From Pseudolabrys sp963742345 (GTDB lineage Bacteria; Pseudomonadota; Alphaproteobacteria; Rhizobiales; Xanthobacteraceae), in the NCBI GenBank assembly GCA_963742345.1, contig CAVULO010000001.1:124001-188000 (forward strand): 64,000 nucleotides of DNA, given 5' to 3'. Both the position numbers and the translations under genes were made by a program. Numbering within the stretch: position 1 is the first letter of the stretch; every line of letters begins with the position of its first letter. Positions 9,026 through 17,081 of the stretch are shown one piece after another. The notes below the pieces were generated by a model. That model did no database searches, was not told the origin of the DNA, and saw only the letters and a program-made list of their open reading frames with translations.

Positions 9026-9676
9026 GTGACCGAAACGACGGACTCACGGCAATCTGCACAGACCAGATCTCGTCTGCACCGTGTGTTCACGTCCAGACAA
9101 AGTCGGTGGCTTCTCGTTATCGCGATACTGGTCGGGATTGGCGGTTACGTCGTCGGCCTGAATATCGCATACCTCGATATTGCCGCCGCCAGGCAGGCTA
9201 TCCAGACGCTCCGGGCCGATAACCAGAAACTCAAAACACAAATTTCAGATCAAAACGCAACACAAGTTGCCCTGCAAAATAAACTTACAACCACTGAAGC
9301 CTCATTGGAGGCGATCGTCCCTTCGAAGAATACTTATGACATCAAGCCGAACCAATCGATGATCGTGGCGGGCGGACGCTTGACCATTGGACTAATCGGT
9401 TCTCCCACAAACGAGAACGTCAACATCAACATCAATGGGAAACGACAGTCGGCAGCGACAGGCGATGTCATTAAAATTGCGCTCGATCCGCCGACAACGT
9501 GTCAGGTACGGGTACAGTCGTTTGACATGTTCAGGGTTATCCTCGCCGCATCGTGCGCGGAGGCTCTCAATAGACCGCCCGAAGCGACAATAACGGTGGG
9601 AACACGGCACTCTATCTTGCTGGGTGGCCGAAAAACCGCAAATATTCACGCCAAATCGGCGTCATCTGGAGAATGA
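9026..9676 (+). CDS. Single-pass membrane protein with periplasmic coiled coil, unknown function
   Basis: 216 residues from the GTG at 9026, chosen because GAAGGA lies 8 bases upstream; an ATG at 8978 would add 16 residues but has a weak ribosome site. A basic N-terminus is followed by one membrane helix (WLLVIAILVGIGGYVVGL). A coiled coil rich in Gln, Leu and Lys comes next (about residues 55-100), then a C-terminal domain with a glycine- and asparagine-rich beta stretch (SPTNENVNININGKRQ) and two Cys (CQVRV and ASCAE). I do not recognise the family. It sits between the SPFH gene and the ParA-like ATPase, all on the plus strand. Confidence 0.6.
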   Translation: MTETTDSRQSAQTRSRLHRVFTSRQSRWLLVIAILVGIGGYVVGLNIAYLDIAAARQAIQTLRADNQKLKTQISDQNATQVALQNKLTTTEASLEAIVPSKNTYDIKPNQSMIVAGGRLTIGLIGSPTNENVNININGKRQSAATGDVIKIALDPPTTCQVRVQSFDMFRVILAASCAEALNRPPEATITVGTRHSILLGGRKTANIHAKSASSGE

Positions 9677-9748
9677 CGGCGAAGAATCCGATAGCATTGG
9701 CTGTAAGTGATTCGCCATACGCAAATTAAGCGGAAGGGCAGGTCGGCT

Positions 9749-10396
9749 ATGAGACAGATAATCACAGTTGCAACAATGAAAGGCGGCAGTGGCAAGAGTA
9801 CGATTGCAAGTTGCCTGGCAGTTCATTGGCATCTTACCGGTCGGGCGCCAACGATCATCGATGCCGATCCTCAACGTTCGATCGCACGGCTCGCATTGCG
9901 CGAGCGCGCACTTGGCGGTGTTCCGGTGGTGGAGGATGCAACGGCGGACGCGTGGAAGACCGCGCAAAATCTTGCTGCCGCAGGTCGTCCAATCATCATC
10001 GACACTCCCGGGTTCCGCTCCGAGGCGACGTTGGCATGTATCGCTGCGGCTGATTTTCTTCTTGTCCCGGTCAAGCCGTCGCCGCTGGACGTCGATCGCA
10101 TGCTAGATACTCTCAATTCGCTGATCGATGGCGCCGGTGGCCGACGGCCGACTTTCCGGTGTGTTCTGACCCAAACTACGCGCGACTCGGTCATTGCCAA
10201 ACATATTCGCGCCGAGCTGATCGAGGCGGGCTTCCCGGTGCTCAACAGCGAGATGACCAATCGTGTCGCCTATCCCGAAGCGGGTCTCTGGGGAGCGACG
10301 CCGAGCCTCATTAGCTGGAACGGGCTCGCGGCGCGTGAGATTGCGGCGATCGCCAGCGAAGTCGATGGAATAGTGGGCATTAAACAGGCGGCGTAA
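9749..10396 (+). CDS. ParA/MinD-like P-loop ATPase
   Basis: 215 residues. The deviant Walker A KGGSGKST (residues 11-18, with the signature lysine) follows MRQIITVATM; IIDADPQRS and IIIDTPGFRS supply the later Asp motifs. The length fits the short ParA/VirC1-like group without an N-terminal DNA-binding domain. Such ATPases position cargo on nucleoid or membrane by ATP-driven dimerisation. The ATG is preceded by GGAAGGGCAGG. No ParB gene and no parS-like repeats are visible nearby, so plasmid-type segregation is unlikely. The next gene, DUF697 copy 2, starts 2 bases after the stop, so they form a tight pair. Confidence 0.8.
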   Translation: MRQIITVATMKGGSGKSTIASCLAVHWHLTGRAPTIIDADPQRSIARLALRERALGGVPVVEDATADAWKTAQNLAAAGRPIIIDTPGFRSEATLACIAAADFLLVPVKPSPLDVDRMLDTLNSLIDGAGGRRPTFRCVLTQTTRDSVIAKHIRAELIEAGFPVLNSEMTNRVAYPEAGLWGATPSLISWNGLAAREIAAIASEVDGIVGIKQAA

Positions 10397-10398
10397 CC

Positions 10399-10995
10399 AT
10401 GAATAAGAAGAAACTGCCAAAGGCAATCCGGCCTAGCGTAACCCACACGAGCAGTCCAAAGTCCCGGCCCAGGATGTCTGAGCCCATGCCGGAAGCGAGG
10501 GGCTCTGCCAGCACTCGGGCAAACCCGTCAATTGCGACAAGCAAGGTCACTGAAATTGCCCCTGACGAACGCCGGGCACGGGCGCGCAACTTGGTTGAAC
10601 GCTTCTCTCTATGGTCCGGGGTCGCTGGACTTCTTCCGGTGCCGATCGTCGACTTGGCTGCGGTTGGCGGACTTCAAATTCAGATGCTGCGTCGCATTTC
10701 GCAGATCTACGACGTTCCGTTTTCCAAGAACCGCGGCAAAGTGCTCATAGCCGGCCTTGCCGGGACGATGATTCCAGCGAGTACCGGACTTGGAATGGCC
10801 AGCATAATAAAAAGCGTGCCTGTAGCCGGAACCGCGATTGGTGCGATTACCACGCCGGCACTCTCTATGGGCGCTACTTACGTGATCGGTATGGCGTTCA
10901 TCGAACACTTTGCCTCAGGCGGGACACTGCTTGATTTCGACCCGCCGGACTACCGGGAATTCATTAAAGCCGGGATGGAGGCGCGTAAGGCCTGA
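10399..10995 (+). CDS. DUF697 (YcjF-like) membrane protein, copy 2 (intact)
   Basis: 198 residues. A polar, basic N-terminus (about 1-65) is followed by RFSLWSGVAGLLPVPIVD and GLQIQMLRRISQIYDVPF. Two hydrophobic stretches come next (VLIAGLAGTMIPASTGLGMA and VAGTAIGAITTPALSMGATYVIGMAFI), then HFASGGTLLDFDPPDYREF. This matches the DUF697/YcjF membrane family, whose role is not known. It is a clear paralogue of the broken copy at 4955-5482; the two copies bracket the module. Its ATG lies 2 bases after the ParA-like stop. It is convergent with the YejA-like gene; between them is only a 6-bp hairpin (CGCCGG/CCGGCG, 11042-11059) without a T tract. Confidence 0.75.
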   Translation: MNKKKLPKAIRPSVTHTSSPKSRPRMSEPMPEARGSASTRANPSIATSKVTEIAPDERRARARNLVERFSLWSGVAGLLPVPIVDLAAVGGLQIQMLRRISQIYDVPFSKNRGKVLIAGLAGTMIPASTGLGMASIIKSVPVAGTAIGAITTPALSMGATYVIGMAFIEHFASGGTLLDFDPPDYREFIKAGMEARKA

Positions 10996-11068
10996 ACCGC
11001 TCACAAGCCGTTGATATTGGGTTGGCGTCTTGCGACACGCCCGCCGGAGACTGCCGGCGCATGTTGGA

Positions 11069-12949
11069 CTATCGTTTGCCGCCGGTCTTGCTCGCTTTGT
11101 CAGCGTCCCACCACCACACGGTTGGGAACGCTGACATGCCGTATTTCGGCAAAGGATCGGGACGGCTGAACCGGTTCCAACGCGCAGTCCGCAACCTGCC
11201 ATAGCCCCATTGCGGTACGACGTACTGATTCCAAAGCAATATACGGTCGAGTGCTCTGGTAGCGGCGACCAGATCATCGCGGGTCTTGGCTGAAACGATC
11301 TTTGTGATCATCTCGTCGACTGCCGGATTCTTGATACCAAGGATGTTGTCCGACCCGGACTGATCGGCTGCCTGCGAGCCCCAATAGCCGCGCTGCTCGT
11401 TACCTGGCAAAAGCGATTCACCCCAGGCAAATGTAATGACGTCGAAATCCCACCCGCGCAGCCTGTTCTCGTAGTGCGCCTCGTCGACCGTGCGCACCGA
11501 CACGGCGATGCCGAGGCGTTCTAGCGACGGCTTGTAGAACAAGAAGACACGCTCGAAGAGGGGGGCGTTGGCGAGAAATTCCACCTCAAAAGGCTCGCCT
11601 GTCTTTGCATTGACGACTTGCTGATTGCGCACCTCGTAACCGGCCTCTCTGAGCAATCGCAAGGCCTCACGCAAATTGTTGCGAACTGCGGTCGGTTCGC
11701 CGCCGATTGGATTGGAATAAGGCTTCGTAAATAGTTCGGGCGGAACCTTATCACGCACCGTTTCAAGTAGTTCGAGCTCCCGGCCGGCAGGCAATCCGGT
11801 GGCTGCCAGTTCGGTGCCTTCGAAATAGCTGCCGGTACGTTTGTATTGCCCAAAGAAGATCTTCTTGTTCATCTCCTCGAAGTCGAACGCATAATTGAAG
11901 GCGAGCCGAACACGCGGATCCTTGAATTTGTTCCGGCGCAGGTTGAAGGCGAACGCCTGCATCACACCGACATTATTGATGGGAAACTCCTCGAGGATTA
12001 CGCGCTTCTCGGTCACCGCAGGGAAATCATATGCCGTTGCCCAGCTCTTGGCGCTGTTCTCCGTGCGCCAGTCGACCAAATCTCCCTTGAACGCCTCGAT
12101 GGCAACTGTTGCGTCGCGGAAATATTCGTATCTAAGTTCGTCAAAGTTATCCCGGCCGATATTGACGTTAACGTTTCGGCCCCAATAGTCCTTGACGCGC
12201 TCAAAGACGACATTGTGGGCGGGCGAAAATTCCTTGATTTTGTAGGGGCCGCTACCGAGCGGCATTTCGAGAGTGGTTTCCTCAATGCTACGCTTCTTGC
12301 CGTCCTTGTCGGCGCCTTCCCACCAATGCTTCGGCAGGATAGTGAGCTGTCCGACGACCTGCGGCAGTTCGCGATTGCCCGGCCCGTCGAATGTGAAGGT
12401 GACTTCACGGTCGCCAGTTTTTTCTACCTTGACTACGTGGCGGTAAATCGCACCAGCCTGCGGACTTATTTTCTTGAATGCATCGAAGGAGAATATTACG
12501 TCGTCTGGCGTGACGGGCTTGCCATCTTGCCATTTTGCTTCCGGGCGGAGTCTGAAGGTAACTGAAGAGAAATTGTCGGGATGGCTCACGGCCTCGGCAA
12601 GAAGCCCATATACACTCGATACTTCGTCGAGCGCCGACGCCAAGAGCGTGTCGTAGATTAAGTCGATGCCCTGGGCGAGGGTGCCTTTGACACCGGCAAC
12701 CACCATATTGAAGTTATCGTAGGTACCGAGCGCGATTAGCGACGCAGCACCGCCCTTTGGAGCCGTCGGATTGACGTAATCGAATTGTTTGAAGCCGGCC
12801 GGATATTTTAGCTCTCCGAACTTCGTTATGCCGTGCCGCCACATCGGGCTGGCGCCTTGGGCCTCGGCGCGGCTTACCAAGCCGGGCAGGACAAGCCGCT
12901 GCCCGGCAAGCACGGCCAAGGCTGACGTAAGCAAAGACCGGCGATTCAT
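11069..12949 (-). CDS. Extracellular solute-binding protein, family 5 (YejA-like peptide binding)
   Basis: 626 residues, the size of YejA-type binding proteins for oligopeptide ABC importers. It has a twin-arginine-like export signal (MNRRSLLTSALAVLAG) and WRHGITKFGELKYPAGFKQF, typical of the YejA group. The body shows family-5 motifs (AEAVSHPDNFSSVTFRLRPE, SGPYKIKEF). I chose the ATG at 12949 because GGAG lies 6 bases upstream; an in-frame TTG 12 bases earlier is less likely. No permease or ATPase genes are beside it, so its partners must lie elsewhere. In enterobacteria YejABEF imports microcin C, a modified peptide. Its place between two RiPP loci is notable but does not prove a link. Confidence 0.85.
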   Translation of the reverse strand: MNRRSLLTSALAVLAGQRLVLPGLVSRAEAQGASPMWRHGITKFGELKYPAGFKQFDYVNPTAPKGGAASLIALGTYDNFNMVVAGVKGTLAQGIDLIYDTLLASALDEVSSVYGLLAEAVSHPDNFSSVTFRLRPEAKWQDGKPVTPDDVIFSFDAFKKISPQAGAIYRHVVKVEKTGDREVTFTFDGPGNRELPQVVGQLTILPKHWWEGADKDGKKRSIEETTLEMPLGSGPYKIKEFSPAHNVVFERVKDYWGRNVNVNIGRDNFDELRYEYFRDATVAIEAFKGDLVDWRTENSAKSWATAYDFPAVTEKRVILEEFPINNVGVMQAFAFNLRRNKFKDPRVRLAFNYAFDFEEMNKKIFFGQYKRTGSYFEGTELAATGLPAGRELELLETVRDKVPPELFTKPYSNPIGGEPTAVRNNLREALRLLREAGYEVRNQQVVNAKTGEPFEVEFLANAPLFERVFLFYKPSLERLGIAVSVRTVDEAHYENRLRGWDFDVITFAWGESLLPGNEQRGYWGSQAADQSGSDNILGIKNPAVDEMITKIVSAKTRDDLVAATRALDRILLWNQYVVPQWGYGRLRTARWNRFSRPDPLPKYGMSAFPTVWWWDADKASKTGGKR

Positions 12950-13120
12950 CTGATACTCCAACGGAGGTCGCGGTACGGCGGGCGATCAATGCCAATGCTA
13001 TGTGGTTTTTGGCCGCGAAAACAGTGCAGAGGCGCGCACCACGGCAAATCAGGACCGATCCCTCGGGGCGATCAGCGTTAAAGATTGCCGAGGCGCAGCA
13101 TCACAACAACCACAAGACGC

Positions 13121-13154
13121 AACGAGGCGCCGAAAAATTTTCCGGCGCCTCGTT
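13121..13154 (-). terminator. Strong hairpin downstream of the lanthipeptide precursor gene
   Basis: AACGAGGCGCCG (13121-13132) and CGGCGCCTCGTT (13143-13154) are perfect 12-base arms around AAAAATTTTC, of which AAAA/TTTT could also pair. It lies 65 bases past the precursor stop on the minus strand. There is no long T tract, so it may act as a 3-prime stabiliser as well as a terminator. Confidence 0.6.
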
Positions 13155-13219
13155 TAAGACTTCGTCGGTCCAGCAGTTCAGAAATTTAAGTAGGAGGCTA
13201 GGACCCGTCCAATGACCGA

Positions 13220-13372
13220 TCAGCCGTCGCAGACGGACAGGCCGCTGCATGAGCCGAGGGTGAAGCCCGCCTTTTCTTTCGCCGCACCCGCCGCAATTTC
13301 CAACACTTCGTCGGAAACATCGAAGGCGAGGATCTCTTCTTCTATTTTCTCAAGTCCCATCGTGGTGTTCAT
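13220..13372 (-). CDS. Class II lanthipeptide precursor (LanA)
   Basis: 50 residues, too short for ordinary ORF calling. The acidic leader (LEKIEEEILAFDVSDEVLEI) ends in a double-glycine-like AAGA site. The C-terminus is FTLGSCSGLSVCDG. The core offers Thr38, Ser41, Ser43 and Ser46 for dehydration and Cys42 and Cys48 for thioether rings, so two rings are possible. The SC-x-GLSVC ending is like precursors I recall beside proteobacterial LanM enzymes. AAAGGA lies 7 bases before the ATG. The gene is divergent from lanM (13770-16991), 397 bases away, and followed by a strong hairpin. The cleavage site and ring pattern are inference. Confidence 0.8.
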   Translation of the reverse strand: MNTTMGLEKIEEEILAFDVSDEVLEIAAGAAKEKAGFTLGSCSGLSVCDG

Positions 13373-13769
13373 GGCATTGTCCTTTCATTCGCCAGCGGCG
13401 CCGGCAGTAAGAGAAATTGTAAAAAACGCCCCCTCCCAGCGCCATAAGCCATGATCCAATGCGCTCCTAGCAAAGTCAATTGAAATAAGCCTATATCCGC
13501 AGGCACTTATGGCAGGCAGGTGGCTGATTTCCGTAGATAAATTGCGCCGCCTCTTAACCAATCGCGGTCATAAAAACGCTCATTCCCGAATGGCCGGTTG
13601 CACTGCGCCGTCCGCTTGCGCGCCACATAGGATGCCCGAAACCCGCCCGATCATCGTTTATTGTCGGCAGACGCCAATGCTCGCTTCCGGCTCGCCCCGG
13701 AGCCGACATCGGTACACCCGAATAGAATGACCGAGGCTCGGGTATAATCGCCCGATCGGAGAGAGATCG
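13373..13769. other. Divergent control region between lanA and lanM
   Basis: 397 bases. It holds the candidate lanA promoter on the minus strand and the lanM ribosome site (GGAGAGA) at the right edge. I translated it looking for a second precursor and found none with a Ser/Thr/Cys-rich end; the plus-strand frame at 13509-13730 has no leader- or core-like features. Confidence 0.5.
13451..13479 (-). promoter_or_regulatory. Candidate promoter of the lanthipeptide precursor gene
   Basis: On the minus strand TTGACT (13474-13479) and GATCAT (13451-13456) are 17 bases apart. They match the sigma-70 consensus at 5/6 and 4/6 positions. The implied start near 13444 leaves about 70 bases of leader before the precursor ATG. 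This is a motif match only. Confidence 0.35.
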
Positions 13770-16700
13770 ATGGATGCCTTCTATGAGCGCTTGATCGTTC
13801 GCGCCGCGACCATCGACGAGCTCCTGTCGGATGATTTCGAGCCCTTGCCGGGCCAAAAAGGCGATGCTGATCTGGCTGCCCGCCGTATCGCCGCCTGGTG
13901 CCAGTCATGTGCCAGCGGCGATTGGTCGCTATTTGGGCAGCGACTGGCCCGCGATGGGTGGGCAATCGACGAGGTTCTAAAGAGATTTGCCACCATTCGT
14001 CGCAAAGCCTCCGCCTCTGCGCCGGCATGGGTTGTTGATGCAATCTGGATTGAGGCAGCGCTACAAAGCCCTGAAAAAAACGCCGGCCAAATTGATGCGC
14101 GAGGTCAGCTCGAGGCTTGTGCATTTGAGGACCTGTTCGTGCCGGTGGTGAGGCAGGCCACGGAGCTTCTTTGGTCGGGTGTCGACCCTCGAACATTCGA
14201 TAACCTGACCGAATCCGCACATTCTTGTCTGCGTCATTTACTGCTCGGGGAACTATCCAATCTCTGTGCTCCGGCAATCTACGAACAGTTTGTCAAAGCG
14301 CGGAAGGCTGGCGAATTGACGCCCGATGCACCAAAGCCGCGGCAAGACGCCGGAAAATCCCTCTACATCCAATTTGTCGCCGAGATGAAGGCCGGCGGCT
14401 TCCGTCATCTGTTCGAAGACAAGCCGGTCCTCCTGCGCCTGATTGCTGTTGTTACCCGGCAGTGGATCGAGGCGTGTCGCGAATTTATTTCACGCCTTGA
14501 CGCCGATCTTCCGACCATCCGCCGTGACATTCTGTGTTCCAACACCGACAGCCCGGTTGCAAAAATCGAAGGAGATCTCTCCGACCCACATAACGGCGGC
14601 CGCTCGGTCCGAATCGTCAGTTTCGCGGACGGGTCACGAGTCGTCTACAAACCGAAGGATCTGCGGCTTGATATTGCATGGCACAAGCTAATCGAGCGAT
14701 TGAATCGAGCAGGTCCACCGATCGAACTCAAAACGGTGCGCTCAATTGCACCTGATGGCTACGGTTGGACCGAATTTATCGATCACACAGGCACTGATCC
14801 GGAAGGGTGCAAGCGGTTCTTCCGGCGTGCTGGCGCGTGGCTCGCGCTCTTCCATTGCTTTGTGGCCAGCGACATGCACCAGGAAAATATCATTGCCGCA
14901 GGCGATCACCCGGTGCCGATTGATCTCGAAACGATCCTTCAGTCAACCGTCGAAGAGCAGGGAACCGCAGATCCAGAGGCGCAGGCTTCTGACCTCGCAA
15001 CGGAAAAACTCGTCAACTCCGTCTTAATGGTTGGCTTGCTTCCGGCGTATGGACGATCTCCCGAAAACAATGTCTTTGCGATCGGCGGAATGACAGCGGG
15101 TTGGAATTCAAAAATAAAAATCAAATGGGACAACATTAATTCCGATGGAATGCGGCCGACGAAGTCGAAAGAGGTCGGCAAAACCAATCCGAACCTGCCA
15201 TTCGTCAAAGATGGCTATGTCAAATTTGCCGATCACATAGACGATTTCGTTTCTGGTTTCGAGGATTACGTCAAATTTCTGCTGCAGCAGAACAGAAACG
15301 TTAATTGGGGAGGCATATACGAAGGCTTTGCCGGCCTTCCCGTACGCAAGGTCATTCGCGCCACGCGATTCTATTCCATGTTGCTTCAGCGCCTGAGAAA
15401 TCATCGGACGATGGACGACGGTGCAGTATGGTCTGCTCAAGCAGATTTCATTGCGAGATTGGTGGAGTGGGATAAGGATACCGCTGTCTTTTGGCCACTT
15501 CAGCGGGCTGAACGATCCGCCTTACTTTCGCTGAACGTACCGCACTTCGTTTCGGCCAGCGATGAAAACGAGGTACGCGATGCGACCGGCTTTTCGGTTC
15601 GAACAGAAGTGGGTTCGGGTTTGAGTCGCGCTCGGGCTCGTGTTCAAAACTTGGATGAGCATGAGATCGAGTGGCAGATTGAGATCATCAGGGAGAATAC
15701 GAGAGCGCTATCAAAGTCCGCCCATCCGACAACGCCTGGCCAGACAAAGTTGGCGGAACGGTCAAACCTTACCATTCAGCCGACAAAGAAGGTCTTTATT
15801 GCGGAAGCCGACAAGATCGCCGAAGAGCTGTCTCGTTTTGCAATTCGCCGCGGCCCGGGCGCGGCGTGGATCGGTCTCGACTGGCTTGGCGACGCCGAAG
15901 TTTTCCAGCTGGTCAATCTTGGGCCGGATCTCTACAACGGCGTATCCGGTATTGCGGTATTTTTGGCGGCGCATGGGGCTGTTACGGGACGTCGGTCCTC
16001 TGCTGAACTTGCCCTCGCCGGTGTTTCTCATCTTCGAAAAAACCTGAAAGGCCGCAATGCGGCAAGGATGGCTCGTTCTCTGGGCGTCGGCGCTGCCACA
16101 GGCTTGGGCTCAGTCATCTATGCGTTCGCTGTGATGGCGAAGTGCCTTCATGACGCTAGCCTGCTTGCAGACGCCCATTTAGCGGCCGAATTATTCATCG
16201 ATGATCTTATTCGGGCAGACAAACAGTTGGATGTCATCGGTGGGAGCGCGGGTGCCATCCTCTGTCTGCTTCGTCTTTACCGGGATAGCCAATCGGCCAG
16301 TGTATTGAATCGCGCAATCAAGTGTGGGGAACATCTAATTGCTCAAAGTCGGCTGGGGCCGGAAGGTCGGCGGTGCTGGGTCGGCCAAGGTTCCGGCAAG
16401 CAAGCACTGAACGGCATGTCGCATGGGGCGGCCGGCTTTGCCTATGCTCTCGCTTCGCTTTCTTCGGCAACCGGGCGCGAAGATTTTGCGCAAGCGGCGT
16501 CGGAATGTATCGCATTTGAAAATTCGAACTACGATGCGAGCCACAATAATTGGCCTGATTTGCGCGGAGATGGGCAGCCGTCTTGGCCGTGTCAGTGGTG
16601 CCACGGAGCTCCCGGTATCGGTCTTGCGCGCATAGCCATGGCCAAACGTGGAGGAATTGTCCCAAAATTCCTGACGGGTGATATACAAAACGCTGTCGAG

Positions 16701-16991
16701 GGCACGCTAAAAGGGTGGCCCGGCGCCGTGGACACGCTCTGCTGTGGTACGCTCGGCAGTATCGAATTTTTCTGCGAGGCCGGTGGGGCTCTAGGGCGCA
16801 ATGATCTTCGTGAGCTTGCAGCGCGCCGGTTGGCGGCGGTTCTCGATGCTGCCGCATCATCAGGCGATTACCGCTGGAATAGCGGAAAAAGACAGTTCAA
16901 TTTGGGTTTGTTTCGCGGCCTTGCCGGCGTCGGATACACATCGTTGCGTCAGGTGGATGGTTCTCTTCCTAACGTCATAGTCTGGGAATAG
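13770..16991 (+). CDS. lanM: Class II lanthipeptide synthetase LanM (CCG zinc-site type)
   Basis: 1073 residues. The N-terminal dehydratase (DUF4135) phosphorylates and eliminates Ser/Thr. Visible kinase-like residues are Lys294 in VVYKPKD, Asp368/His370/Asn373 in DMHQEN, and Asp385/Glu387 in PIDLE. The C-terminal LanC-like cyclase has His885 in SHGAAGFAYA, Cys944 in QWCHGAPGIG, and Cys991-Cys992 in LCCGTLG. The last motif is CCG rather than CHG, so zinc is probably held by three Cys, as in the ProcM clade known for broad substrate use. GGAGAGA precedes the ATG. The partner precursor is divergent at 13220-13372. No LanT exporter/protease is next to it. The gene is fully open over 3.2 kb, unlike the broken genes at 5-8.9 kb. 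Confidence 0.93.
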   Translation: MDAFYERLIVRAATIDELLSDDFEPLPGQKGDADLAARRIAAWCQSCASGDWSLFGQRLARDGWAIDEVLKRFATIRRKASASAPAWVVDAIWIEAALQSPEKNAGQIDARGQLEACAFEDLFVPVVRQATELLWSGVDPRTFDNLTESAHSCLRHLLLGELSNLCAPAIYEQFVKARKAGELTPDAPKPRQDAGKSLYIQFVAEMKAGGFRHLFEDKPVLLRLIAVVTRQWIEACREFISRLDADLPTIRRDILCSNTDSPVAKIEGDLSDPHNGGRSVRIVSFADGSRVVYKPKDLRLDIAWHKLIERLNRAGPPIELKTVRSIAPDGYGWTEFIDHTGTDPEGCKRFFRRAGAWLALFHCFVASDMHQENIIAAGDHPVPIDLETILQSTVEEQGTADPEAQASDLATEKLVNSVLMVGLLPAYGRSPENNVFAIGGMTAGWNSKIKIKWDNINSDGMRPTKSKEVGKTNPNLPFVKDGYVKFADHIDDFVSGFEDYVKFLLQQNRNVNWGGIYEGFAGLPVRKVIRATRFYSMLLQRLRNHRTMDDGAVWSAQADFIARLVEWDKDTAVFWPLQRAERSALLSLNVPHFVSASDENEVRDATGFSVRTEVGSGLSRARARVQNLDEHEIEWQIEIIRENTRALSKSAHPTTPGQTKLAERSNLTIQPTKKVFIAEADKIAEELSRFAIRRGPGAAWIGLDWLGDAEVFQLVNLGPDLYNGVSGIAVFLAAHGAVTGRRSSAELALAGVSHLRKNLKGRNAARMARSLGVGAATGLGSVIYAFAVMAKCLHDASLLADAHLAAELFIDDLIRADKQLDVIGGSAGAILCLLRLYRDSQSASVLNRAIKCGEHLIAQSRLGPEGRRCWVGQGSGKQALNGMSHGAAGFAYALASLSSATGREDFAQAASECIAFENSNYDASHNNWPDLRGDGQPSWPCQWCHGAPGIGLARIAMAKRGGIVPKFLTGDIQNAVEGTLKGWPGAVDTLCCGTLGSIEFFCEAGGALGRNDLRELAARRLAAVLDAAASSGDYRWNSGKRQFNLGLFRGLAGVGYTSLRQVDGSLPNVIVWE

Positions 16992-17081
16992 CCAAGTTTT
17001 CGAAGATTGTGTCGTTCTATCGTGCCTCATCGGTTGGGAGACGACAGTTGCGTGCGACAAATTCCAGCATAGGTCTATCTC

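Noticed and set aside
9749..10396. Plasmid partition (parAB) locus
   Set aside because: No ParB gene, no iterons or parS-like repeats and no replication gene are nearby; the genes around are chromosomal in type.
4955..10995. Composite transposon or duplication bounded by the two DUF697 genes
   Set aside because: No transposase, no terminal inverted repeats and no target duplications are seen. The two DUF697 genes are diverged paralogues rather than recent direct repeats.
13509..13730. Plus-strand 73-codon frame as a second lanthipeptide precursor or regulator
   Set aside because: It has no acidic leader, no double-glycine site and no recognisable fold, and no good ribosome site. It reads like random GC-rich DNA in the lanA-lanM control region.
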